A stretch of DNA of 64,000 nucleotides from Streptomyces sp. ST2-7A (GTDB taxonomy: Bacteria; Actinomycetota; Actinomycetes; Streptomycetales; Streptomycetaceae), in the NCBI RefSeq assembly GCF_021390475.1, contig NZ_JAJUWS010000025.1:1-64000 (forward strand). Direction: 5' to 3'. Positions 33,760 to 41,624 of the stretch are shown here, in pieces (position 1 is the stretch's first letter; each line of letters opens with the position of its first letter). Made by a program: the position numbers and the translations under genes. The notes beneath the pieces are model-generated. The model did no database searches, had not been told where the DNA came from, and saw nothing but the letters and a program-made list of their open reading frames with translations.

Positions 33760-34595
33760 GTGACCTCCGAGCCCCCCGGCCCGGCGGAGGCGGTACCCCC
33801 GACGCTCCGCCCCGACCGCGCGAACCGCTTCGCCCTGTGCTGCGTGGCCCTCCCCTGCACGGCCTCCGCCGACTTCCCCGTCGACAAACCCGCAGGTCGT
33901 CCCCGCGGGAACCTGCTGGGGAACTTCCGCTGCGGCATTCACGACCACCTCCGGGAGCGCGGATACGCCGGATGCGGGGTCTTCGACTGCCAAGGCGCCG
34001 GACAGCGCGTGTCGCGGGAGACCTTCGGCGGCCGGGATTGGCGCACCCACCCGGAGATCTCCGCCCGGATGTTCGAGGTCTTCCCCGTCGTCCGTCTGCT
34101 GCACGAACTCCTGCGGTACCTCCACGAGGCGATCGCCCTCGCCGCCGACCACCCGACGGCCCCTTCCATGGCCCGGGACCTGCGCCGGGCCATGGCGGAG
34201 ACGGAGGCCCTGGCCTCGGCGGACGCCGATCGTCTCGCGGCTCTCGCCGACGACGGCCGCGACCTCGCCGACCACCGTGAGCGGGTGAACGTCCTGCTGT
34301 TGCGTCTCGGTGAACGGGTGCGCTCCGCCCTGCCGGGACCGCGTCGGAACCTGCGCGGCGCCGACCTCGCCGGAGCCGACCTCGGGCGTGCGGACCTGCG
34401 CGCGGCCACCCTGAGGGGTGCCCTGCTCATCGGGGCGGACCTGCGCGACGCCGACCTGCGCGGGGCCGAGTTGATCGGCGTCGACACCAGGGGCACCGAC
34501 CTGCGCGGGGCCTTCTTCCCGACCGATTGGCCGCCGGCCGGGGGGACGCCCGGACCTGCCTGCCCGTCGGCCTCGCGCGTCCCGTCCACTGGTGA
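33760..34595 (+). pseudogene. Pentapeptide-repeat protein gene with a frameshift near its 3' end
   Basis: GTG 33760 begins a protein with a Cys-containing N-terminal domain (NRFALCCVALPCTASADFPVDKP, FRCGIHDHL, GCGVFDCQGAGQ, ETFGGRDWR). A helical middle follows, then classic pentapeptide repeats (A-D/N-L-x-x: LRGADLAGADLGRADLRAATLRGALLIGADLRDADLRGAEL). After GAFFPTDW (codons up to about 34527) the frame loses the family ending. Shifting by +2 restores LAAGRGDARTCLPVGLARPVHW and a stop at 34593-34595. Without a shift the frame would run to 34866 inside prfC. The disruption could be a true indel or a sequencing error; the role is unknown. Confidence 0.75.
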
Positions 34596-34777
34596 CCCGA
34601 TCGCCCGGCGGCCGACTCACGGGCGAATGGGCCTCGGGTTTCCCCCGGACCCTTACGCGGGGGTAGATTTGCGGGTGCGCGTCGGCGCCCGGACGTCGAT
34701 CGACGACTCCCGCGCGGCACGCCCCGACCGGGGACCCCCGGTCGGATCAGGACCGATCCCGAACGGCGGCACCAGCG

Positions 34778-36385
34778 GTGAACGACCCCACCTCGGCGGC
34801 AGCGGCGGCGACCCAGGCGCCCCGACGCCGCACCTTCGCGGTGATCTCCCACCCGGACGCCGGTAAGTCCACCCTGACCGAGGCGCTGGCCCTGCACGCG
34901 CGGGCCATCACCTCGGCCGGCGCCGTGCACGGCAAGGGCGACCGGCGCGGGGTGACCTCGGACTGGATGGCGATGGAGCAGGCCCGGGGCATCTCGGTGA
35001 CCTCCGCCGTCCTGCAATTCGACCACCGGGACCGGGTGCTCAACCTCCTCGACACCCCCGGCCACGCCGACTTCTCCGAGGACACCTACCGGGTGCTGGC
35101 CGCCGTGGACTGCGCGATCATGCTGGTCGACGCGGCCAAGGGCCTGGAGGAGCAGACCCGCAAGCTCTTCGACGTCTGCCGTCACCGGGGCGTACCGGTG
35201 ATCACCTTCGTCAACAAGTGGGACCGGCCCGGCCGCGACGCCCTGGAACTCCTCGACGAGATCGAGCGCGAGTTCCGCATCCAGCCCACTCCGGTGACCT
35301 GGCCGATCGGCATCGCCGGCCACATGCGGGGCCTGATCGACTCCCGCGACCCCGACGCCGTGCTGCGCTACACCCGCGCCCCCGGTGGGGAGCGGGCCGC
35401 CGAGGAGGAGCGGCTGACCGGCGAGGAGGCCGCCGCGCTGGGCGAAGACCTGGAGACGGCCCGGGAGGAGGTGGAGCTGTTGGCGGCCACCGGCGCCGTG
35501 CACGACCGGGAGACCTTCCTCGCGGGGAAGACCACCCCCGTCTTCTTCGGCGCGGCCCTGTCCAACATCGGTGTCCGCCTGCTGCTGGACGCCGTGGTGG
35601 ACCTCGCCCCGCCGCCCGGCCCCCGGGAACTGGCCGGGGGCGGTCACCGGCCGGTGGATGCCGAGTTCTCCGGTCTGGTGTTCAAGGTGCAGGCCAACAT
35701 GGACCGTTCGCACCGCGACCGAATCGCCTTCGTCCGGGTCTGCTCGGGGGTCTTCGAGCGGGGGATGACGGTCACCCGGGCCTCCACCGGCCGGCCCTTC
35801 GCCACCAAATATGCCCACAGTGTCTTCGGTCAGGAGCGCTCCTCGGTCGAACTGGCCTACCCCGGTGACGTGGTGGGTCTGGTCAACGCCGGCACGCTGG
35901 CTCCGGGCGACACCCTGTACGCGGGGAAGAAGGTGGAGTTCCCGCCGATGCCGACCTTCGCTCCCGAGCACTTCGCCGTCGTCCGACCGGTGGACATCGG
36001 GAAGTCCAAGCAGTTCCGGCGCGGCATCGCCCAGCTCGACCAGGAGGGCGTGGTCCAGGTGCTGGTCTCCTCCCTGCGGGGTGAGCAGGCCCCGGTGCTG
36101 GCGGCGGTCGGGCCGATGCAGTACGACGTGGTGGCCCATCGGATGGAGCACGAGTTCGGCTCCGCCGTGAAACTGGAGCGCCTGCCCTACAACCTGGCCC
36201 GCGCCACCGACGCCGCCGGCGGGGCGGCGCTGGACGCCTCGCGTCTGGTGCACGGTGAGGCCATGACCCGGGTCAAGGACGGCACCGTCCTGGCGCTGTT
36301 CCCCAACCGTTGGCACGCCGGCTCCTTCGAGCGGGAGTTCCCCGACCACCCGCTGGAGCCGCTGGTCGCCGCCCACGAGCAGTGA
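34778..36385 (+). CDS. prfC: Peptide chain release factor 3
   Basis: The 535-residue GTPase has the P-loop SHPDAGKST at 24-32. Effector residues follow in RGISVTSAVLQF, then DTPGHADFSEDT and NKWDRPGRD, which are the G1-G4 motifs of RF3. The RF3-specific C-terminal domain (QLDQEGVVQVL, VGPMQYDVVAHRMEHEFG) is complete. It removes RF1/RF2 from ribosomes after termination and contributes to quality control. GTG 34778 is the start. The gene is monocistronic and ends at a short hairpin shared with the convergent MerR gene. Confidence 0.95.
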   Translation: MNDPTSAAAAATQAPRRRTFAVISHPDAGKSTLTEALALHARAITSAGAVHGKGDRRGVTSDWMAMEQARGISVTSAVLQFDHRDRVLNLLDTPGHADFSEDTYRVLAAVDCAIMLVDAAKGLEEQTRKLFDVCRHRGVPVITFVNKWDRPGRDALELLDEIEREFRIQPTPVTWPIGIAGHMRGLIDSRDPDAVLRYTRAPGGERAAEEERLTGEEAAALGEDLETAREEVELLAATGAVHDRETFLAGKTTPVFFGAALSNIGVRLLLDAVVDLAPPPGPRELAGGGHRPVDAEFSGLVFKVQANMDRSHRDRIAFVRVCSGVFERGMTVTRASTGRPFATKYAHSVFGQERSSVELAYPGDVVGLVNAGTLAPGDTLYAGKKVEFPPMPTFAPEHFAVVRPVDIGKSKQFRRGIAQLDQEGVVQVLVSSLRGEQAPVLAAVGPMQYDVVAHRMEHEFGSAVKLERLPYNLARATDAAGGAALDASRLVHGEAMTRVKDGTVLALFPNRWHAGSFEREFPDHPLEPLVAAHEQ

Positions 36386-36391
36386 GCATCC

Positions 36392-36417
36392 CGCCCCGGC
36401 GCGTCGGTGTCGGGGCG
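36392..36417. terminator. Hairpin between prfC and the first MerR gene
   Basis: CGCCCCG (36392-36398) pairs with CGGGGCG (36411-36417) across a 12-nt loop. The hairpin lies between the convergent stops at 36385 and 36420. Confidence 0.5.
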
Positions 36418-36419
36418 AT

Positions 36420-36830
36420 TCAGCGAAGGGAGGGGGTCAGGCGGTTTTTGAGGGTGGCGCCGAAGTCCTCGGCGGCCATGAGTTGGGCGCGGAGTTTCTC
36501 GCAGCGGGCGTCGGTGATCTGTTGGTAGGCGCGCAGTCGCTCGCGCAGTCGCTCGGCCTCCTCCGGCCCGGGTTCGGGGTCGCGGGCGGCCAGAGCGTCG
36601 ATGGTTTCGAGGAGTTCGCCCATTTCCTCGAGGGAGAAGTCCAGTGGTTTCATCCGGCGGATCACCATGAGGCGTTCGACGTCGGATTCGGTGTAGAGCC
36701 GGAAGCCGCCCTTGCTGCGGGCGGAGGGGGTCACCAGGCCGAGTTCCTCGTAGTGCCGGATGGTGCGCAGGGACAGTCCGGTGCGTTCGGCGACCCGACC
36801 GATCTGCATGTGCCGCCCGTGGTCCGTCAC
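36420..36830 (-). CDS. MerR-family regulator, copy 1
   Basis: The 136-residue protein has the MerR winged-helix start MQIGRVAERTGLSLRTIRHYEELGLVTPSARSKGGFRLYTESDVERLMVIRRMKPLDFSLEEMGELL. A dimerisation coiled coil follows (GPEEAERLRERLRAYQQITDARCEKLRAQLMAAE). There is no C-terminal effector domain and only one Cys, so it is not an obvious metal sensor. GTG 36830 has GGAAGGG nine bases upstream; ATG 36809 is an alternative. A second copy at 39077-39487 differs at only about ten positions, mostly in a few patches and the C-terminal tail. Confidence 0.85.
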   Translation of the reverse strand: MTDHGRHMQIGRVAERTGLSLRTIRHYEELGLVTPSARSKGGFRLYTESDVERLMVIRRMKPLDFSLEEMGELLETIDALAARDPEPGPEEAERLRERLRAYQQITDARCEKLRAQLMAAEDFGATLKNRLTPSLR

Positions 36831-36958
36831 CGTGTCGCCCTTCCCTTGTCCCCGGTGGGGACCGTTCGCGTGGTCCCACAGCCTACCGGCCGGTTCCGCG
36901 GTTCGAACCTTCCCGCGGCGTTCCCGGGAGTTTCGCGAACACGTCACCCCACCCCCGT
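36438..36958. repeat. Direct duplication, copy A (MerR gene plus upstream region)
   Basis: About 521 bp are nearly identical to 39095-39616 in the same orientation. The match covers almost all of the MerR gene and ~130 bp of its upstream region. It ends abruptly at both sides. Confidence 0.9.
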
Positions 36959-37548
36959 GGTGACTTCGGCGGCGACCGGTGGTCGATGCCGAAGTGTGGC
37001 CTTCGTTCGGGAAGTGGCGAACCCCTCCCGGGCCCGTCCCGGGGCGGCTTCGCGGTGGTGGCCGCTGAAGAGCCCGATCCCCCCGGATCGGGGCGTTCCC
37101 TCTCGGAAGATGGACCTCACGGGGCGTCGGCCTTTTCGGTGAGGGGAGTCGGAGCGGGACGCCAAGGCTCCGGCCTCTCCCGTAACCCTTGCTCGAGTCG
37201 GTGACGGGGAGGGGCCGGAGGCGGGGACTCCGGTTCGAAAGGGGGGGACGCCCCGGAGTCACCCGGTCGGCGCCGCGCCAGTCCACCGCGACACACCGAC
37301 TCGCTCACTATACCCTCGCCCGACGTGAGAGTGGAAGGTTTCCCCTCGCTTTCGAAGGGTCTCCTCCCAGCGAACTTCTCCCCTCCGATCGGAGGGGAGT
37401 GCCCGTGACTCTCCAGCTGCGTTAGAGTATGCCTGTTTTCGGGGCCTGGCATCCGGGTGCGCGAGTCATCGCCCCGCCGCATCCGCGTGATGCGAGAGGT
37501 GCCCGGGGGTTCCCTGCTCCGCCACCCCTCCTCGGATCGGAGTTCTTC
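36831..37548. other. Long intergenic region with palindrome and promoter-like boxes
   Basis: The left 130 bp are the duplicated MerR upstream region. I see no gene in the remaining ~590 bp. On the minus strand a TTCCAC...TATAGT pair (plus-strand 37331-37336 and 37307-37312, 18-bp spacer) could drive the MerR gene. On the plus strand GTGACT-17-TATGCC (37405-37410 and 37428-37433) could drive the DUF2795-like gene. A perfect 22-bp palindrome lies between them at 37378-37399. Confidence 0.45.
37378..37399. promoter_or_regulatory. 22-bp perfect palindrome, candidate operator
   Basis: CTCCCCTCCGA followed directly by its reverse complement forms a gapless palindrome. It lies between the two divergent promoter-like pairs. 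It may be an operator for a regulator of this cassette, possibly the duplicated MerR proteins. Confidence 0.45.
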
Positions 37549-37755
37549 ATGGCCAACGAGGTCACCCGGATCGAAATCGCCGACCATCTCTCCGAAGCCT
37601 TCCGCTCGGGAGCGGCGAGCAGGGACGAACTCCTGCTCGCCGCCGCCGAGGCCCGTCCGGAGGTGCGACTGGTCCTGCAGCGCCTTCCCGAACGTCACTA
37701 CACCGATATGCGACAGTTGTGGGAGGAGCTTCCCGCGATTCCGGTCGAGCTCTGA
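37549..37755 (+). CDS. Small DUF2795-like protein
   Basis: The 68-residue acidic protein (MANEVTRIEIADHLSEAF...RDELLLAAAEARPEV...LQRLPERHYTDMRQLWEELPAI) has the helix-LPER/DR-Y-helix pattern of DUF2795. These small proteins of actinomycetes have unknown function. ATG 37549 is preceded by GATCGGAG, a usable ribosome site. It is followed 157 bp later on the same strand by the zinc-ribbon/recombinase-like gene, with which it may form a transcription unit. No membrane segment or metal site is visible. The family call is tentative. Confidence 0.6.
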   Translation: MANEVTRIEIADHLSEAFRSGAASRDELLLAAAEARPEVRLVLQRLPERHYTDMRQLWEELPAIPVEL

Positions 37756-37912
37756 TCCTCCACTACCGCGCGGGTGCCGGGGAGGCGGCGTGAAGCCCCT
37801 CCGGACGTGACGGAGGTCGACGAGCCCCGAGGGGCGCCGGTCGGGTACCGGGATGGGAACCGTGAACGACCCCCGGGGCGATCGAAGAAGTCGGAAAGGG
37901 TGGTGGAGGCGG

Positions 37913-38746
37913 ATGGCCGCGACACCGAGTTGTCCCTCCTGCGGTGAGGAAGAGGAACTACGGGGCGAGAACCGGGGTTCGGACATCCGGGTGAGTTGCC
38001 TGCGCTGCGGGGCCTCGTGGATGCGGGGTGTGCCGGTGTGCGCGGGGTGCGGTCGGGATGACCTGGTGGAGCGACCCCAGGCGATGACCCGGTACTCGCG
38101 CGGCAATCAGCTGTCCATCATCGGATGGCGGCAGTTGCCGCTGTGCCGGGAGTGCGACGCGCCGGCGCTGGAGCGCTCGATCGCCGAGAACGTGGCGGTA
38201 CACGGGGATTACGTCTCCCGAGCCCTGCACGCGCCCGGATCGACCCCACCGCCTCCGCGCGACAGGAGGCCCGGCCCCCCGGTGGGGGATGAACCGCCCG
38301 TGCCGCGCCGGCCCGAAGCGCTCGCCACCTCCCCGAAAACCTCCGTCTCCGAGGCGAGGACCGAGGTTACGGCTCCGTCTCCGGAGTCCCCGGCCGAGCC
38401 CTCCTGTTCGTCCTCCCCGCCCCGGGCGGTTCGCGGGCGGGCGCCTTCCCCGCCGATGGCGGTGCCGACGGTGCGGCAGGCGATCCAGGCGTTTCTGGCG
38501 GATGCCTCGGGGTCGGTGGATCACACGGCGATGCTGCTGTTGGGAACCCATCTGGGTTCCCAACAGAGGTTGAACGTGTTGGAGGGGCCGGAGGCCGCGG
38601 CCTCCCTGGCGCGGTGGTTCGCCGACCGGTGGGGGGAGGCCGGTGGAGAGACCACCGAAAGGGCGCGGGAGACACTGTGTCGGGCGGTGGATCACTGGGG
38701 GGTCCGGGGCTGGTTGGCCACCGACCCGGCGGCGGAATTGCGGTGA
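37913..38746 (+). CDS. Zinc-ribbon protein with a tyrosine-recombinase core-binding-like C-terminus
   Basis: The 277-residue protein (ATG 37913, GGAGG upstream) has an N-terminal Cys-rich module. Its four pairs are C7/C10, C29/C32, C43/C46 and C78/C81, consistent with two zinc sites. After a ~75-residue Pro/Ser-rich linker, the C-terminal ~90 residues read TVRQAIQAFLADASG..., LARWFADRWGEAG, ETLCRAVDHWGVRGWLATDPAAELR. That spacing and those Trp/Gly positions match the SAM-like core-binding domain before the catalytic domain of tyrosine recombinases. No catalytic R-H-R-Y domain follows; the frame stops. It may be a DNA-binding protein derived from an integrase or a conserved regulator. No function is assigned. 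Confidence 0.6.
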   Translation: MAATPSCPSCGEEEELRGENRGSDIRVSCLRCGASWMRGVPVCAGCGRDDLVERPQAMTRYSRGNQLSIIGWRQLPLCRECDAPALERSIAENVAVHGDYVSRALHAPGSTPPPPRDRRPGPPVGDEPPVPRRPEALATSPKTSVSEARTEVTAPSPESPAEPSCSSSPPRAVRGRAPSPPMAVPTVRQAIQAFLADASGSVDHTAMLLLGTHLGSQQRLNVLEGPEAAASLARWFADRWGEAGGETTERARETLCRAVDHWGVRGWLATDPAAELR

Positions 38747-39076
38747 CACTCCCGGGGCGGGGCGCCGGTCTTGCCGGCGCACCCTGCCGTCGGGGTAGGG
38801 TTTTCATGGCGCGAGAGTGTGTCGTCGGTCATCCCGCCCAAGGCCACGTGGGCGGGCGGCCCCGAACACCCTCGCGCTTTTCGCGTGAAGGCATCCGCTG
38901 GGCCTGGCCGGAAAACCTCACGTGGTGTTAGGGTTGCCCCGCTCGTCGTTCCCGGTTGGGTGCGGGATCGGCCTGCTTCCGCGCCGTTCCGGGTGGGCGA
39001 GCCCGTCCCCCGGCCTCCGCCTCCCCGGAGCGGCGATCTCTTCCGCCCTCGCTTCCATCCTTCCCCCCCCCCGCCT
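38747..39076. other. Intergenic region with promoter-like boxes and a structured-RNA candidate
   Basis: No protein gene is supported here. TAGGGT boxes occur at 38796-38801 and 38930-38935; the first precedes a hairpin-rich segment described separately. A C-run lies near 39063-39072, close to the end of the second MerR gene. Confidence 0.4.
38805..38881 (+). ncRNA. Candidate small structured RNA
   Basis: Downstream of TAGGGT (38796-38801), GCGCGAGAGTGT (38809-38820) can pair with ACACCCTCGCGC (38866-38877) through one G-U. That stem encloses CCCGCCCA (38833-38840) paired with TGGGCGGG (38849-38856). The outer stem is followed by TTTT (38878-38881), as in an intrinsic terminator. A weak -35 (TTGCCG, 38771-38776) lies 19 bp before the -10. 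Hairpins are common in GC-rich DNA, so this is only a candidate. Confidence 0.35.
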
Positions 39077-39487
39077 TCACCGACTCCGGTGGGCCAGGCG
39101 GTTTTTGAGGGTGGCGGCGAAGCCCTCGGCGGCCATGAGTTGGGCGCGGAGTTTCTCGCAGCGGGCGTCGGTGATCTGTTGGTAGGCGCGCAGTCGCTCG
39201 CGCAGTCGCTCGGCCTCCTCCGGCCCGGGTTCGGGGTCGCGGGCGGCCAGAGCGTCGATGATGCCCAGGAGTTCGCCCATTTCCTCGAGGGAGAAGTCCA
39301 GTGGTTTCATCCGGCGGGCCATCATGAGGCGTTCGACGTCGGATTCGGTGTAGAGCCGGAAGCCGCCCTTGCTGCGGGCGGAGGGGGTCACCAGGCCGAG
39401 TTCCTCGTAGTGCCGGATGGTGCGCAGGGACAGTCCGGTGCGTTCGGCGACCCGACCGATCTGCATGTGCCGCCCGTGGTCCGTCAC
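39077..39487 (-). CDS. MerR-family regulator, copy 2
   Basis: This is a 136-residue paralogue of the MerR protein at 36420-36830. It has the same winged helix and coiled-coil tail, GTG start and upstream GGAAGGG. Differences include MARRMKP for VIRRMKP, LLGIID for LLETID, AEGFAATL for AEDFGATL, and the last four residues. The recognition helix region (SLRTIRHYEELGLV) is identical, so both copies should bind the same operator. It is encoded between the structured-RNA candidate and the sulP promoter region, and points away from sulP. Confidence 0.85.
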   Translation of the reverse strand: MTDHGRHMQIGRVAERTGLSLRTIRHYEELGLVTPSARSKGGFRLYTESDVERLMMARRMKPLDFSLEEMGELLGIIDALAARDPEPGPEEAERLRERLRAYQQITDARCEKLRAQLMAAEGFAATLKNRLAHRSR

Positions 39488-39616
39488 CGTGTCGCCCTTC
39501 CCTCGTCCCCGGTCGGGGCACGTTCGCGTGCTCCCACAGCCTACCGGCCGGTTCCGCGGTTCGAACCTTCCCGCGGCGTTCCCGGAAGTTTCGCGAACAC
39601 GTCACCCCACCCCCGT
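39095..39616. repeat. Direct duplication, copy B
   Basis: This is the partner of 36438-36958, 2.66 kb away in the same orientation and about 95% identical by eye. Homologous recombination between the copies would delete the DUF2795-like and zinc-ribbon genes as a circle. Confidence 0.9.
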
Positions 39617-39942
39617 CCCAGTGATCACTCTCACAGCGTTTAACAGGGAGTTTTCCCGGTTGTGAGCTGGTGGTGGTCGAGATCATCCCTCACGTGAGGG
39701 TAGAGTTCTTGATGAGCGGGAGGCCCCGCGTCCCGGGTTCGGGCGCATCGGCTCCATCCCCTCCACCCCATGCTTCCCGGGCAACGAAGCCCGTTCGGCA
39801 CCGCAGTGTCCGGTGCCGGTCCGGTCGCCGCGTAGTGAACGCGGAAGACCCCCACCACATCCGGCCCGGAGTCCGTGACTTCTCGCGGCCGTCCTGTATG
39901 TCCGCGCGCGGCAGTCCCGCGTGCCCGAACGGAAACGGATGC
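39488..39942. promoter_or_regulatory. Divergent region between MerR copy 2 and sulP
   Basis: The left part is duplicated MerR upstream DNA. At 39687-39700 the perfect palindrome CCCTCACGTGAGGG directly abuts a TAGAGT -10-like box (39701-39706) reading toward sulP. This leaves a ~230-nt leader. No gene is supported in the leader. Confidence 0.45.
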
Positions 39943-41442
39943 ATGTCCGCTGATACCACCGCGGCCCGTCGGCCGCGCCTGTACCGTCCCTCCTTCTTCG
40001 CCTCTCCGAAGGTCTTCCGCACCGAGGTGCTCGCCGGTCTCGTCGTGGCCCTGGCGCTGATCCCCGAGGCGATCTCCTTCTCCATCATCGCGGGCGTGGA
40101 CCCCAGCGTGGGTCTGTTCGCCTCCTTCACCATGGCCGTGGTGATCTCGATCGTCGGTGGACGCAAGGCGATGATCTCCGCGGCCACCGGGGCGATGGCC
40201 CTGGTCATCGCGCCCCTCAACCACGAGTACGGCCTCGGGTACCTGATCGGCGCGGTCATCCTGGGTGGGATCTTCCAGATCGTCCTGGGCGCCCTCGGGG
40301 TCGCCCGGTTGATGCGGTTCGTCCCGCGCAGTGTCATGGTCGGCTTCGTCAACGCGCTGGCGATCCTCATCTTCCTGGCCCAGGTCCCCGAACTGCGGAA
40401 CGTCCCCTTCGCGGTCTACCCGCTGGTCGTGGCCGGCCTGGCCATGATGATCCTGTTCCCCCGGATCACGAAGGTGGTGCCCGCGCCCCTGGTTTCCATC
40501 GTGGTGCTGACCGTCATCACCATCGCCGCCGCGATCGCCGTGCCGACCGTCGGGGACAAGGGTGAGCTGCCCTCCGCGCTGCCGGTGCCGGGCCTGCCCG
40601 ACATGCCGCTGACCGGCGAGGGCCTGGCGATCATCGCCCCCTACGCCTTCGCCTTCGCCCTGGTCGGTCTGATGGAATCGCTGATGACCGCCAAGCTGGT
40701 GGACGACATCACCGACACCCACTCCAACAAGACCCGTGAGTCCATCGGTCAGGGCGTCGCCAACGTGATCACCGGCTTCTTCGGCGGCATGGGCGGCTGC
40801 GCCATGATCGGCCAGACCATGATCAACGTGAAGACCGCCGGGGCCCGCACCCGCCTGTCCACCTTCCTGTCCGGTGTCTTCCTGATGCTCATGTGCATCG
40901 CCTTCGGTCCGGTGGTCTCGCAGATCCCGATGGCCGCCCTGGTCGCGGTGATGATCCTGGTCGCCTTCGCCACCTTCGACTGGCACTCGGTCGCCCCCGC
41001 CACCCTGCGCCGGATGCCGATCAGCGAGACCGTCGTCATGACCGTCACCGTGGTCGTGGTGGTCGTCACCCACAACCTGGCCATCGGCGTCATCGTCGGT
41101 GTGATCACCGCGATGGTCGCCTTCGCCCGTCGGGTCGCCCACCTCGCGAACGTCTCCGGCGTGGTGGACCCGGAGGGCAAGCAGGTCGTCTACTCCGTCA
41201 CCGGCGAGCTGTTCTTCGCCTCCTCCAACGACCTCGTCTACCAGTTCAACTACCGCGAGGACCCGGACGACGTGGTCATCGACCTGTCCTCCGCGCACAT
41301 CTGGGACGCCTCCTCGGTGGCCGCGCTCGACGCGGTGGAGACGAAGTACGCGGCCCGCGGCAAGAAGGTCACCATCATCGGCCTGAACAAGAACAGCGCC
41401 GCGATCCGGGAGAAGCTCGGCGGACAGCTCGTCGGTCACTGA
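39943..41442 (+). CDS. SulP-family anion transporter with STAS domain
   Basis: This 499-residue membrane protein has about ten to twelve helices beginning with EVLAGLVVALALIPEAISFSIIAGVDPSVGLFASF, the SulP/SLC26 signature. Later it shows SVMVGFVNALAILIFLAQVPEL and GGMGGCAMIGQTMINVKTAGARTRLS. The last ~100 residues form a cytoplasmic STAS domain (YSVTGELFFASSNDLVYQF, VVIDLSSAHIWDASSVAALDAV). It could carry sulfate, bicarbonate or dicarboxylates. ATG 39943 is the family-consistent start. No carbonic anhydrase gene is adjacent, so the substrate is open. Confidence 0.9.
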   Translation: MSADTTAARRPRLYRPSFFASPKVFRTEVLAGLVVALALIPEAISFSIIAGVDPSVGLFASFTMAVVISIVGGRKAMISAATGAMALVIAPLNHEYGLGYLIGAVILGGIFQIVLGALGVARLMRFVPRSVMVGFVNALAILIFLAQVPELRNVPFAVYPLVVAGLAMMILFPRITKVVPAPLVSIVVLTVITIAAAIAVPTVGDKGELPSALPVPGLPDMPLTGEGLAIIAPYAFAFALVGLMESLMTAKLVDDITDTHSNKTRESIGQGVANVITGFFGGMGGCAMIGQTMINVKTAGARTRLSTFLSGVFLMLMCIAFGPVVSQIPMAALVAVMILVAFATFDWHSVAPATLRRMPISETVVMTVTVVVVVVTHNLAIGVIVGVITAMVAFARRVAHLANVSGVVDPEGKQVVYSVTGELFFASSNDLVYQFNYREDPDDVVIDLSSAHIWDASSVAALDAVETKYAARGKKVTIIGLNKNSAAIREKLGGQLVGH

Positions 41443-41465
41443 CCGGGCGGCGCGGCCGACACCAT

Positions 41466-41506
41466 CGGGCCGGTGGACGCGGGATGCCTCCGCGCCCACC
41501 GGCCCG
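41466..41506 (+). terminator. Terminator after sulP
   Basis: CGGGCCGGTGG (41466-41476) pairs with CCACCGGCCCG (41496-41506), with additional GCGG/CCGC pairing inside. It lies 24 bp after the sulP stop. Confidence 0.7.
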
Positions 41507-41624
41507 TTCGTGCGGTTCCGGGAGTGTTCGGGGGCCTCCGGGGTGAAACGACGCCGAATGGTGGGAAGGGGTCTGCGATGATCGCTGTATCCCGCAGTCA
41601 TGTCCCGGGTCCGGAGGTCCGTCC

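Noticed and set aside
34596..34866. Extension of the pentapeptide-repeat frame into prfC
   Set aside because: The extension has no repeats or family similarity and overlaps the prfC start by 88 nt. The alternative frame restores a natural ending at 34595.
38806..38931. A 41-codon frame starting at ATG 38806
   Set aside because: It has no ribosome site, no bias and no motif, and it coincides with the inverted repeats of the structured-RNA candidate.
36438..39616. MerR direct duplication considered as insertion-sequence ends of a composite transposon
   Set aside because: Neither copy encodes a transposase and no terminal inverted repeats or target duplications are visible, so only recombination-mediated mobility can be proposed.
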